Below are positions 41,268-51,628 of a DNA stretch of 64,000 nucleotides, one piece after another (the stretch's first letter is position 1; each line of letters starts with the position of its first letter). The position numbers and the translations under genes are program-made. Source of the stretch: Candidatus Poribacteria bacterium (GTDB lineage Bacteria; Poribacteria; WGA-4E; GCA-2687025). The stretch covers positions 62,001 through 126,000 of the forward strand of contig JAPPNK010000002.1 in the NCBI GenBank assembly GCA_028818695.1, written 5' to 3'. The notes beneath the pieces were generated by a model that saw only the letters and a program-made list of their open reading frames with translations, did no database searches and had not been told where the DNA came from.

Positions 41268-43073
41268 ATGAGCGAACAAGACGAACGCGAAATTCCCCAA
41301 GAAGAAGAGCAGGAAAAACTGCCCGAACAGGAAAAGTTTTACCGCGCCCCCGCCCGCTTCGGAAACGTCCCTGTCGAAACGGAGCCGAAAGGGTGGGATC
41401 GGTACCGGCAGTTCCAAAAGATCTACCCGCGCCTAGACCTGCCGATGCAGATCGTTGAGCGAATCGACATGAACGGCGACAGCGGCGCCGAGCCGAACCG
41501 ACTCATCTGGGGCGACAACCTGCACGTCATGCGCCAAATGCCCTCGAACAGCATCGACCTGATCTACATTGACCCGCCCTTCTTTTCAGGGCGCGTCTAT
41601 AACGTCATCTGGGGAGACGAAAACGAACTGCGCTCCTTCAACGACATCTGGGAAGGCGGACTGGACGGGTACCTGATCTGGCTGAACGCAAGGCTCTATG
41701 AAATGAAACGGCTCCTCAAAGAGACAGGCTCCATCTATGTCCATTGCGACTGGCATGCCTCCCACTACATCAAGGTCGAAATGGACAAGATCTTTGGGTA
41801 TGAGAATTTTAGGAACGATATCGCTTGGTGCTATAAAAGTACATCGCAAGCAAAATGTTGGTATCCAAGAAAGCATGATCATTTGTTTTTCTACACTAAA
41901 GGCAAAAACTGGTTCTTCAACCCAGACGCTGTACGCATCCCATTTTCTAATGAATCATTAGGTGCTCACGGTGGGAATTGGAGAAGCGGTAGCAAGGAAG
42001 AACTGAAGAAAATTCACCAGAAAGGAAAAATTCCTGAAGACTGGTGGGATATACCAATGTTAAATTCGGTGGCAAAAGAACGCATCGGTTATCCGACGCA
42101 GAAGCCTGAAACGTTGTTTGAACGAATTATCAAGGCGTCCTCAAAAGTCGGAGACGTCGTAGCCGATTTCTTCGGCGGGGGGGGGGGGGCGGCGGCGGTC
42201 GCACAACGTTTAGGCCGCCGGTTTATCATCTGCGATCAATCGCGCGTCGCGGTCGCTGTGACAGCGGAGCGTCTCAAGCAGGAGAAAAACCTTGACGATG
42301 ACACGCCCGACATTCAGATTGAGCATTGGGGCGTCTACGAGGCTGAGCGTTTGACGCATGCGCCGCCCGATCAGTTTCGGGAGTTTGCGCTTTCCGCCTA
42401 CGGCGCCAAGGCGTCTAAAGAGGATGGGAACCCGAACATTCACGGCTGGCGCGGTCAGCTGCCTGTATGGGTCGGCGCGCCTGAGATGGGCGCGCAGGCG
42501 ACCGCCGAGGATGTGTCCAATTTCGCCGGCGCGGTTGTTAAGACGATAGAATACCGCGACGCGCATCTGCGGGACGGCGTCATGCTAGCATGGGGCTTCT
42601 CCAACGGCGCCCGTCAAGCGGCGGCGCAGCTGCTTGAGCGGGAGGCTCTAGGCCTCTCCTTCGTGAAAATTCAACAGGTTCAGATTGGCGGAGGCGAGTT
42701 TCGGCGTAGCGTCGTCAGCAAGTCGACCGACCGCGCCGACTACAGCGAGTTTTTGACCTTCATTCATCCGCCCGTTGTGAGCGTCGGGTTGAAGGCTCTG
42801 GGCGGGCGCAATTTCACCTTCGACGCCGGCGATACCGCCGTTATGAACAACGGCGCCGAGATTGTGAATGTCCAGTGGGATTTCAACTACGACGGGCGGC
42901 GTTTCACGGCGGATCCGAATCATTTGTTCAAGCGGGAGGGTACGGGCAAGAATCGGCGCGCCGTGTTGACGGCGACTCATCGGTTCGCCGCGCCTGGGGC
43001 GTATAAGGTCGCGTGCCGCGTTCAGGACAGCCTCGGCGGCGAGGGCATGGCGGTTCTGGCGGTGGAAGCGTAG
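41268..43073 (+). CDS. Beta-class DNA methyltransferase (type III Mod-like) with PKD-like tail
   Basis: A 601-residue site-specific, probably adenine-N6, methyltransferase. Motif IV is YIDPPFFSG (residues 102-105 DPPF), motif X-like YPTQKPETLFERI precedes motif I DFFGGGGGAAAVAQ (300-312), which is the beta-class order used by type III Mod proteins. Residues of about 175-280 lie between motifs where the target recognition domain is expected and are coded by AT-rich DNA. Residues of about 512-601 look like a PKD or Ig-like domain (VQWDFNYDG, then HRFAAPGAYKVACRVQD). The start at 41268 has a GGGAG site; helicase and nuclease genes follow after 10 bases. Confidence 0.92.
   Translation: MSEQDEREIPQEEEQEKLPEQEKFYRAPARFGNVPVETEPKGWDRYRQFQKIYPRLDLPMQIVERIDMNGDSGAEPNRLIWGDNLHVMRQMPSNSIDLIYIDPPFFSGRVYNVIWGDENELRSFNDIWEGGLDGYLIWLNARLYEMKRLLKETGSIYVHCDWHASHYIKVEMDKIFGYENFRNDIAWCYKSTSQAKCWYPRKHDHLFFYTKGKNWFFNPDAVRIPFSNESLGAHGGNWRSGSKEELKKIHQKGKIPEDWWDIPMLNSVAKERIGYPTQKPETLFERIIKASSKVGDVVADFFGGGGGAAAVAQRLGRRFIICDQSRVAVAVTAERLKQEKNLDDDTPDIQIEHWGVYEAERLTHAPPDQFREFALSAYGAKASKEDGNPNIHGWRGQLPVWVGAPEMGAQATAEDVSNFAGAVVKTIEYRDAHLRDGVMLAWGFSNGARQAAAQLLEREALGLSFVKIQQVQIGGGEFRRSVVSKSTDRADYSEFLTFIHPPVVSVGLKALGGRNFTFDAGDTAVMNNGAEIVNVQWDFNYDGRRFTADPNHLFKREGTGKNRRAVLTATHRFAAPGAYKVACRVQDSLGGEGMAVLAVEA
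42177..42189 (+). repeat. Run of 13 G inside the methyltransferase gene
   Basis: A mononucleotide tract of 13 guanines codes for the Gly residues of the SAM-binding motif I. Such long G tracts slip easily in replication, and a change of one or two bases would truncate the protein at this point. Confidence 0.9.
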
Positions 43074-43083
43074 GAAGGAATCT

Positions 43084-45081
43084 ATGGAGAACCTGTTTCT
43101 GAGAGTTGAAGACGAGTTTCAGCAGTGGGTCAAGGACGGGTACCCCGAAGCCGAGGAGAAGACGGTCGAATATCTGCAGCATCTGTCCAACCCAAAGGAC
43201 GAGTCGAAGCCGCGCGAGGGGGTACTCTGGGAGCATCAGTGGGACTGCCTGCTGCGCATCGTCTATTCGTATGAGATAAAGCGCGAGCTGTCGCAGCTGA
43301 ACGGCGTTTTGCTGAACGTTGTCACGGGCGGGGGCAAGACGGCGGTCATCGCGGCGTCAATGGCGTGGCTTCGCTTGGCGCATAACGTTCAAAACTTTGT
43401 TCTGATCTGCCCGAATCTGATTGTGCGCGACCGTTTGGAGGAGGATTTCAAGGGCGGAAAGGTGTTTAAAGACCGCAGCCTGCTGCCCGCCGTCGGTACC
43501 TTCGATAAAAACGATTTTGAGCTGGTCACGTTGCAAGCAGGCAGAGAACCAGGGCTATTGGGTTCGCACATTGTCTTAGGGAATATCCATCAGTTTTACG
43601 AAAGCAACAAGAGCGGGCTGGATAACGTCGCCAAGCTGATGAACGGCTCCAATTTTGTTCTGTTTAATGACGAGGCGCACAATTCGCCCGCGCCGGAATG
43701 GGAAAAAGCGCTGAAGAGGCTTGGCTCAAAGACGCTGCTGCGCGTCGACACAACAGCGACGCCTGACCGCGCCGACCATCAGACGCCCGACAGCTCCATG
43801 ATCTACGAATATCTCATTGAGGACGCGCTGGCGGATCGTCTTGTGAAGACGCCTATTGTGTATCAACCGAACATTTCAACGGTGGAGCTGACCTATACGG
43901 ACACAGCGACGGGTGAGACGCGCGGCGTGGAGGAGATCGACTGGGCAGAGGTGGACAGGAAGGGGCTGAACGCGACGCAGTGGGTGACGGACGACAAACC
44001 GATGCGTCAGCAGATGGGCATCGCGCTTCAGCGCTTGAAGGAACAAGAGCGGCGAGCGAAGGGGCGTTACCAACCGCTGCTGTTTGTGGTCGCTGTCAGC
44101 AAGCTGGACGCGCAGAGGGCGCAGCGGACGCTTCAGAACTATTTCAAGATACGGACGCTTCTCGTGACGGAGGACAGCCCCGACAGAGACCGCGAAATGG
44201 CGACGAGTCTGAACAAGCAGCGGCTGAGCGGAAATCCGTATAAGGCGGTTGTGAGCGTCCTGATGCTGCGCGAAGGATGGGACATGCCGGAGGTCGGGGT
44301 CATTTTGCTGCTGCGGAAGTTTGGCAGCCGCGTCTATGGTCAGCAGGTGATCGGGCGCGGTTTGCGGCGCGTTCGGCGCGAGGGCGTCGGCGCGGAGGAG
44401 CCGCAGATATGCGCCATCGTCGATCATCCGAAGCTGGAGCATCAGTGGCTTTGGGATATTTTTCAGACGACTCCCCGCAAAAATGTCGGCATTGATGATG
44501 AGTTTGACGAGACGGAAGACCTGCCGGAGCCGCCGCCCCGCCAGGATCTGACGAAGCCTGAAAACGTCATTGAGATACCGGAGCCGGACGAGGAGGCGTT
44601 TGACGAGTTTGAGCTGGATCTGGACGTCAAGGAGGCGGTGCCGATTAAAAACTGGCGCGAGGTTCTGAACGCGCTAGATTACGGGAATCAGACCGTTGAA
44701 ATCACCGACATAAAGACCGAATCGGTTGAATCAACGGAGCTAAAAAAGGACGGCTGGACGGTGCGCGAGCCAGCGCCGGCCGATCTTAAGAACGGCGGAG
44801 CGGTTGAGCTGCCGCTGGAGGATCTGGCGGAGGGAATCAAGGCGGAACTGATGCAGACGGCGGCGCAGCTGCTTGCGCATGCCGGCCATTCGAATCAGCT
44901 GAAGGGGCAAATATACGGCATTTTGCTTGCGCATGTGCGTTCTCGGTTTTTGGATGGGACGTCGCTTGGTCTAGCGGACCGCGATCGGCTGGAGACCGTG
45001 CGCCGCGTGTTGCCGGATCTGGAGAAGGCGGTCAAGGAGACGCCTGGATTGATTGATGGGATGGTTTTATATGGCGGTTAG
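43084..45081 (+). CDS. SF2 DEAD/DEAH-type helicase, restriction (Res-like) subunit without nuclease domain
   Basis: A 665-residue ATP-dependent DNA translocase. Walker A is VVTGGGKTAV (TGGGKT 81-86), Walker B FNDEAHNS (about 195-200), motif III-like VDTTATPDR, and motif VI QQVIGRGLRR (420-429) after LREGWDMPEVGVILLLR. This matches type III Res and related type I HsdR motors. The usual C-terminal PD-(D/E)XK nuclease of Res is absent; an acidic Pro-rich linker near 475-515 leads to a helical C-terminal domain. The nuclease is encoded by the next gene, which overlaps by 11 bases. Confidence 0.92.
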   Translation: MENLFLRVEDEFQQWVKDGYPEAEEKTVEYLQHLSNPKDESKPREGVLWEHQWDCLLRIVYSYEIKRELSQLNGVLLNVVTGGGKTAVIAASMAWLRLAHNVQNFVLICPNLIVRDRLEEDFKGGKVFKDRSLLPAVGTFDKNDFELVTLQAGREPGLLGSHIVLGNIHQFYESNKSGLDNVAKLMNGSNFVLFNDEAHNSPAPEWEKALKRLGSKTLLRVDTTATPDRADHQTPDSSMIYEYLIEDALADRLVKTPIVYQPNISTVELTYTDTATGETRGVEEIDWAEVDRKGLNATQWVTDDKPMRQQMGIALQRLKEQERRAKGRYQPLLFVVAVSKLDAQRAQRTLQNYFKIRTLLVTEDSPDRDREMATSLNKQRLSGNPYKAVVSVLMLREGWDMPEVGVILLLRKFGSRVYGQQVIGRGLRRVRREGVGAEEPQICAIVDHPKLEHQWLWDIFQTTPRKNVGIDDEFDETEDLPEPPPRQDLTKPENVIEIPEPDEEAFDEFELDLDVKEAVPIKNWREVLNALDYGNQTVEITDIKTESVESTELKKDGWTVREPAPADLKNGGAVELPLEDLAEGIKAELMQTAAQLLAHAGHSNQLKGQIYGILLAHVRSRFLDGTSLGLADRDRLETVRRVLPDLEKAVKETPGLIDGMVLYGG

Positions 45082-45421
45082 CAAGCGCGGGATTTTTGAA
45101 AACCCGACAAAAAGCCCCTACAACTTTGAGAAGTACGACAGCCGCCTTGAGGAGCGGATGATGTTCCGCCTGGAGAAGGACGCTGAAGTGGCGAAATGGC
45201 AAAAACGTCATTCGATCACAATCGACTGGATCGACCCGAACGGCAAACGGCGCAAGTACCGCCCCGACTTTTTGGTGGAATACACGGACGGGCGCAAGGA
45301 GATCATTGAGGTGAAAGGCTCCGAGATGATGGATTCCCCGTCGGTGAAGCGGAAGGAAGCGTCCGCGCAGGAATGGTGCCGCAAGCGCGGGATGGAGTAT
45401 CGGATCGCAACGATCCGCTGA
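45071..45421 (+). CDS. TnsA-like PD-(D/E)XK endonuclease
   Basis: A 116-residue protein resembling the N-terminal nuclease domain of TnsA. It has an upstream Glu pair (YDSRLEERMMF, residues 22-32), then YRPDFLVEY with D66 and KEIIEVKGSE with E80 and K82, forming a complete E, D, ExK catalytic set. It would cut DNA, presumably recruited by the helicase encoded upstream. The start at 45071 gives the usual family N-terminus MAVSKRGIFENP and overlaps the helicase stop. It lacks any DNA-recognition domain, so targeting should come from partners. Confidence 0.88.
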   Translation: MAVSKRGIFENPTKSPYNFEKYDSRLEERMMFRLEKDAEVAKWQKRHSITIDWIDPNGKRRKYRPDFLVEYTDGRKEIIEVKGSEMMDSPSVKRKEASAQEWCRKRGMEYRIATIR

Positions 45422-45579
45422 TCCTCTCCGTCATCCCGCGCCGTCTATGTTCGCTTTACCCCTCCAAAGAGAACACGAGCGGATTCTGCTCTGGGTCGAT
45501 GAAAGGACATAGAACACCCTTTATGTATGCAAAGCAAAACACATACAACCCGCCGCCTCTCAGCAGATTCCAAAAGCGC

Positions 45580-45900
45580 TCACTCGCCGGCGCGGGAAGC
45601 GTCCAAAAACACCTCGTGGATCTCCAGCTTGTTCGGACCCGAAAAGGCTTCTTTCGGCAGCGTCCCCGACTTCGCATGCCCCTTCCGAAAGGCGTCCGAG
45701 TTCACCCAGTTTTCAAACGCCTCCATCGACTCCCACAACGTGAAGACGATATACGGATCATCCTCCTCGGTCGGCCGCAGGACGTAATTCGTGATGAAGC
45801 CTGGCATCCCGTCCACCATGCGGGCGCGGTTTTTGAACCGCTCTTCAAACGCCACCCGGTATTCGGCGCTGACATAGATGCGGTTGGCGACAGAAATCAT
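45580..45900 (-). CDS. Antibiotic biosynthesis monooxygenase (ABM)-fold protein
   Basis: A 106-residue ferredoxin-like dimeric alpha+beta barrel protein. Typical pieces are NRIYVSAEYRVAFEERFKNR, MPGFITNYVLRP, YIVFTLWESMEAFENWV and NSDAFRKGHAK. The family includes heme-degrading monooxygenases (IsdG, HmoA/B) and quinol monooxygenases; the His near residue 74 (KGHAK) and aromatic residues fit HmoA-like members. It lies 45 bases beyond the dnaK stop on the same strand. Substrate not determined. Confidence 0.85.
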   Translation of the reverse strand: MISVANRIYVSAEYRVAFEERFKNRARMVDGMPGFITNYVLRPTEEDDPYIVFTLWESMEAFENWVNSDAFRKGHAKSGTLPKEAFSGPNKLEIHEVFLDASRAGE

Positions 45901-45945
45901 ACGTTCTCCCTAACTAAGTTGCCTCTCCCGCGCCGATCGGCAGCC

Positions 45946-47916
<1,971 letters not shown>

Positions 47917-47938
47917 GATTAAATTCCTTTCAAGTGTC

Positions 47939-48367
47939 TCATTTTTTTCGAACGATGCGCCTCTTCCACCGCCACCGCAGAATGAAGCGCAGGCGCCGAA
48001 CGGACGAGCGGGGCGCCGACGCCTTCGTCAGCCATCTCTTCAGGCGGTCCAGATCGAGAGGCTTCTTGAAGTAGGCGGACGCCCCCGCCCTGCAAGCTTC
48101 ATAGATCGCGTCTTCGGACGGATTGCCGGTGATGAGCGACATCGGAACCCCAGGACGCATACGCTGAAGAGACGCCATCAGCTGCGCCCCGTTGATGTCC
48201 GGCAGATCGTAGTCGATAAGGCATGCGTCAATGCGGTACTTCCGATACGCCGCCGCCGCTTCTGAGGCGTCCTGCGCGCACATGGGAACGTAGCCCGCTT
48301 GACGCAACGCGCGCTCAAGGGCGGCTCTGACCGAATCGTTGTCATCTACAATCAATACCGTTCTCAC
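47939..48367 (-). CDS. Stand-alone response regulator receiver protein
   Basis: A 142-residue CheY-like receiver. The acidic pair is VDDND near residues 7-9, the phosphoacceptor Asp is in CLIDYDLPD, the conserved Thr is in LITGN and the Lys in YFKKPLD. The C-terminus is a strongly basic tail ([19 protein letters not shown]) rather than an output domain. The start is GTG at 48367 without a strong ribosome site. It is 22 bases before dnaK on the same strand, an unusual pairing. No kinase is adjacent. Confidence 0.85.
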   Translation of the reverse strand: MRTVLIVDDNDSVRAALERALRQAGYVPMCAQDASEAAAAYRKYRIDACLIDYDLPDINGAQLMASLQRMRPGVPMSLITGNPSEDAIYEACRAGASAYFKKPLDLDRLKRWLTKASAPRSSVRRLRFILRWRWKRRIVRKK

Positions 48368-48493
48368 AGCGGTTCAATCCGCGTTTGGGTTGACAATGCG
48401 GCGCCGATGTCAGCCTACAAGCAATTTGAGCGCCAAGCGCCGCCCCCCATATATTCTCTATTTTAGCAGAAAATCTTCCAACTGAATAGGCCA

Positions 48494-49180
48494 TTATGGC
48501 TCTGTTGTGTCAGGACGGCACACTCCAACCCAACCTGGATACGGCAGCCAGCGGTGAACAGCCCGCGCCCTCTCCAGACGCCAACCCGCCTCTAAAAACG
48601 CGCCGCGCCACTCCTCCATCGCGCGGTAGGTCATCGGCTCCGTCTGGCGTATCCCGTAATACTGAACGGCGCTCTTGAGACGCTCCTCCGCCTGCGCGAA
48701 CCGCAGCTTCCATCGAGGCGACGCGGCGGAGTCTTTCACCAAAAGAACGGCGTCTGGACGGGCATGGCAACGCGCCGTTTTCAGAATGTCGATCTGGCTG
48801 TCCGGCGAAAAGTAGAGCAGCGCGTCCGCAAAGATATAACCGCTCCAAGGCGCGTCCGCCGAGCGCAGAGCGTCCCGTATGTCGGCATGTTGAAAGCGCG
48901 CGTTCGGCGGAGTACGGCTCGCCGCCGCCGTTTCGATCCGTTTTTTGGACAGGTCGGCGCCGACGGCGGTTCTATCGGGGCAGCGCGCAAGCCAATGCGT
49001 CAACCCGCCATGTCCGCAGCCGGCGTCCAGCGCATTCCCGTCCGCCGGCAAAAACTCCTCCGCCAGGCGCAGCAGCGGACGCAGCGCCGTCAGCCGCGCC
49101 CAGATGAGAGTCCGCGTCCAGACCGAAGCCCGCGGATACCGACGGCACACCCAACGGAAGCTCGGCTTCCTACGGCGCAT
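48494..49180 (-). CDS. Class I SAM-dependent methyltransferase
   Basis: A 228-residue protein. The SAM motif I is ALDAGCGHGGLTHWLA, followed by VGADLSKKRIETA and HADIRDAL, and the motif IV-like FADALLYFSP. It resembles UbiE/COQ5-type or small-molecule methyltransferases of the Methyltransf_11/25 families. The N-terminal 40 residues are basic and may pack on the domain. The substrate is unknown. It lies 18 bases after msrB's partner-strand end and could share its transcript. Confidence 0.85.
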   Translation of the reverse strand: MRRRKPSFRWVCRRYPRASVWTRTLIWARLTALRPLLRLAEEFLPADGNALDAGCGHGGLTHWLARCPDRTAVGADLSKKRIETAAASRTPPNARFQHADIRDALRSADAPWSGYIFADALLYFSPDSQIDILKTARCHARPDAVLLVKDSAASPRWKLRFAQAEERLKSAVQYYGIRQTEPMTYRAMEEWRGAFLEAGWRLERARAVHRWLPYPGWVGVCRPDTTEP

Positions 49181-49198
49181 GGAAAGCCGCAGACCCGC

Positions 49199-49786
49199 TC
49201 ATTCCTCGCCCGCCTCCTCTGAGGCAGATTCCTCCGCGCGCGGGCTGAATTTCAACGCGGCAGAATTGATGCAGTAGCGCGTTCCAAGCGGCTCCGGTCC
49301 GTCGGGAAACACATGCCCTAAATGAGAATCGCAGCGGGCGCATTTCACCTCAAACGTTCCAGGCCATGGCGCCATCGGATCGATCGCTTTATCGATGCTT
49401 TTGTCCGCGGTGGGCTTGGTGTAACTTGGCCAGCCGGTTCTGGAGTCGTATTTGTCGCTGGAGTCGAACAGAACGGCGCCGCACGCCCCGCACAGATACT
49501 CCCCGTCCTCTTTATGGTTCCAGTACTCGCCTGAGAAGGCGCGCTCGGTGGCGCTTTTGCGAAGCACCTGATACGCCAGCGGCGAGAGCTGGGCGCGCCA
49601 TTCGGCGTCCGTTTTGACCACCTTCTCCACTTTAGCCGCCGCTGTCGGTTCCGCCGTTTTGATCTCCGCCGCCTTCTCCGTTTCGGCGGAGGGCTTCGTC
49701 ATCGCCATTTCGCTCTGCTCAGCTCCGCCGCACGCCAGCGCCCCTATCAGAGCAAGCGGCGCAAGGGCGTATTTCATGCGTTTCAT
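49199..49786 (-). CDS. msrB: Peptide methionine-(R)-S-oxide reductase, lipoprotein
   Basis: A 195-residue MsrB with a lipoprotein signal (LAPLALIGALACGG) and an Ala/Lys/Glu-rich linker to about residue 65. The catalytic domain has LSPLAYQVLRKSATERAFSG, zinc-binding pairs CGAC and CARC, GWPSYTKP, HLGHVFPDGP and the catalytic Cys in RYCINSAAL. It repairs methionine-R-sulfoxide in exported proteins. The start at 49786 has GGAG 8 bases upstream. It needs an electron donor such as an envelope thioredoxin, not present here. Confidence 0.95.
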   Translation of the reverse strand: MKRMKYALAPLALIGALACGGAEQSEMAMTKPSAETEKAAEIKTAEPTAAAKVEKVVKTDAEWRAQLSPLAYQVLRKSATERAFSGEYWNHKEDGEYLCGACGAVLFDSSDKYDSRTGWPSYTKPTADKSIDKAIDPMAPWPGTFEVKCARCDSHLGHVFPDGPEPLGTRYCINSAALKFSPRAEESASEEAGEE

Positions 49787-49859
49787 CTGTACCGCTCCGT
49801 TCAATGTGGCATACTAACTAACGTAAGAACGCATTCCAACACTCTCTGGTGGACATGAA

Positions 49860-51131
49860 TTGAAACGGAAAAAGATCGTTTTTGCAACCTTCGGCACCAT
49901 GGGCGACGTCCGCCCCTATCTGGCGGTCGCGGCGGAACTCCAAAAACGCGGGCATGAAACCGTCCTCGGCGGCATGTCGATGCATCGGGAGATGGTCGAG
50001 TCGACGGGGACGGCGTTTGCGCAGATCGCTCCCGACATGGAGCATGTCAAGAACGATCCTGAGGCGGTGCGCAGGCTGATGGCGCCCCGAAAAGGCTCCT
50101 TCGTTTTGATGCAAAAGTATGTCATCCCAGCGACGCGCGAGGCGTTTGCGAGCATGGCGGAATTCGCGTCGGACGCCGATCTGATGGTCGCGCATCCTGT
50201 TTCGTTTGCGGCTGCCATGTTTGCTGAAAAGCATGGGATTCCGTGGGCGTCCACCTCGCTGGCGCCGTTGTCCTTCTTCTCGGTTTATGATCCGCCCGTC
50301 ATTCCGACGGCGCCGGAGCTGGCGCGGCTGCGCTTTTTGGGTCCAGGGTTTCACCGGCTGCTGGCGCGTTTCATGCGGCTTTTTGCGAAAGGATGGTCGG
50401 CGGAGCTGCGGAAAATACGGCGGGAGGTCCGCCTGCCCGACAAACGCGGCGACCTGTTCTTCAACAACCGCTACTCCCCGCTCATGACGCTCGCCATGTT
50501 CTCGCCGCTGCTCGGAAAACCGCAGCCCGACTGGCCCCCCAACACGGTCATAACGGGTCTGCCGACGCTGGACAGGGAGAACGACGCGCCGATGGATCCG
50601 CAAGTTCAGGCGTTCATGGAGGAGGGGGAGCCGCCGATTCTGTTCACGCTCGGCTCGGCGGCGTCGCATGGCGCTGGCGATTTCTATCAGGTGAGCGCGG
50701 AGGCGGCGCATCGCATCGGGCGGCGAGCTCTGCTGGCGGGGCAGGCGGAGGGCGGCTCGTTTCCGGGCGAGGCGCATCCGGCGGGGTATGTGCCTTACGC
50801 CGAGGCGTTTGAAAAAGCGGCGGCGGTCGTCCACCATGGAGGCGTCGGGACGACCATGCTGGGGCTGCGCTCTGGAAAGCCGACGCTCATCGTGCCGTTT
50901 TCGCATGACCAGCCGGACAACGCGGCGCGCGCGAAGCGCCTGGGCGTCTCGTTGACTCTGCCGCGTACGCGCTATAACGTAAAGTCGGCTGCGAAGGCGT
51001 TGTCCCGTTTGTTGATGGAGCCGAGTTTCGCCCAACGCGCCGCCGAAGTAGGCGAACAGGTACGTCAAGAAAACGGAGCCGAAACTGCCGCCGACGCGCT
51101 GGAGACGCTGCTTGAAGGGAACGCAACATGA
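49860..51131 (+). CDS. GT1-family glycosyltransferase (MGT/UGT-like)
   Basis: A 423-residue GT-B enzyme. It starts KIVFATFGTMGDVRPYLAVA, typical of GT1 sterol or macrolide glycosyltransferases, and ends with the donor-binding AAAVVHHGGVGTTMLGLRSGKP and PFSHDQPDNAARAKRLG, the bacterial form of the UDP-sugar motif. It transfers a sugar to a lipid, sterol or small-molecule acceptor. The start is TTG at 49860. It overlaps the next small gene by 4 bases. Confidence 0.9.
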   Translation: MKRKKIVFATFGTMGDVRPYLAVAAELQKRGHETVLGGMSMHREMVESTGTAFAQIAPDMEHVKNDPEAVRRLMAPRKGSFVLMQKYVIPATREAFASMAEFASDADLMVAHPVSFAAAMFAEKHGIPWASTSLAPLSFFSVYDPPVIPTAPELARLRFLGPGFHRLLARFMRLFAKGWSAELRKIRREVRLPDKRGDLFFNNRYSPLMTLAMFSPLLGKPQPDWPPNTVITGLPTLDRENDAPMDPQVQAFMEEGEPPILFTLGSAASHGAGDFYQVSAEAAHRIGRRALLAGQAEGGSFPGEAHPAGYVPYAEAFEKAAAVVHHGGVGTTMLGLRSGKPTLIVPFSHDQPDNAARAKRLGVSLTLPRTRYNVKSAAKALSRLLMEPSFAQRAAEVGEQVRQENGAETAADALETLLEGNAT

Positions 51132-51391
51132 CGGATGAACAGAAGACTGAGGAGACGCTCGCGGCGGAGATTGCGCTGGAAAAGGCGGCGCCCGCTGAAT
51201 GGAAAGCGTATCAAGAGACGTTAGCCAGAGAAATTGCGATCTTAGATAAGATAAATGCCGAGAGTGACGGAAAAATTAATTTCCGCGCGTCGTTTTGGCC
51301 GTCCCTGAAGGGAATGTGGAAGGTAATGATGGGGGGAAGGGTTGTTAAAAAGGCGGCGCCCGTCGAATGGAAAGCGTATAAAGACGCGTAG
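51128..51391 (+). CDS. Small hypothetical protein with an internal repeat
   Basis: An 87-residue protein coupled to the glycosyltransferase by an ATGA overlap. The segment KAAPAEWKAYQET near residue 19 recurs at the C-terminus as KAAPVEWKAYKDA. Between them is a helix and a basic-hydrophobic stretch (FWPSLKGMWKVMMGGRVV) that may touch a membrane. No family is recognised. The downstream 235 bases hold further repeats. Confidence 0.55.
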   Translation: MTDEQKTEETLAAEIALEKAAPAEWKAYQETLAREIAILDKINAESDGKINFRASFWPSLKGMWKVMMGGRVVKKAAPVEWKAYKDA

Positions 51392-51544
51392 ATGAGAACG
51401 GTTAATGAGAGCTGCCGCGAGATGCGAAACAGATTACGAATTGGACGCAGGAAGCGTTAAGAGCTGAGCTTCCGCCTTGAGTTGCGGTGCAGTCTCTACA
51501 GACGATGATTTTGCTTTTAGAGAGCCGCTTTGGAATGCGGAAGC

Positions 51545-51625
51545 TGTCTGGGAGCTCTCTGGATTCCCGCTTGCGCGGGAATGACGACAACGGGCGGCGC
51601 GGACGCTTTAGGGTCATAAGCGGAA
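51545..51625. repeat. Palindromic repeat plus family B remnant
   Basis: TCTGGATTCCCGCTTGCGCG and its inverted half GCGGGAATGACGAC form a strong palindrome, followed by GGCGGCGCGGACGCTTTAGG, the start of repeat family B. Nothing else is seen in the 51392-51628 gap between convergent genes. Confidence 0.65.
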
Positions 51626-51628
51626 TGG

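Noticed and set aside
45071-45421. Tn7-like transposon based on the TnsA-like protein
   Set aside because: No TnsB, TnsC, TnsD or transposon ends are seen; the gene is coupled to a helicase and methyltransferase instead.
49818-51068. A 416-codon minus-strand frame
   Set aside because: Antisense to the GT1 glycosyltransferase and composed mostly of Arg, His and Gln.
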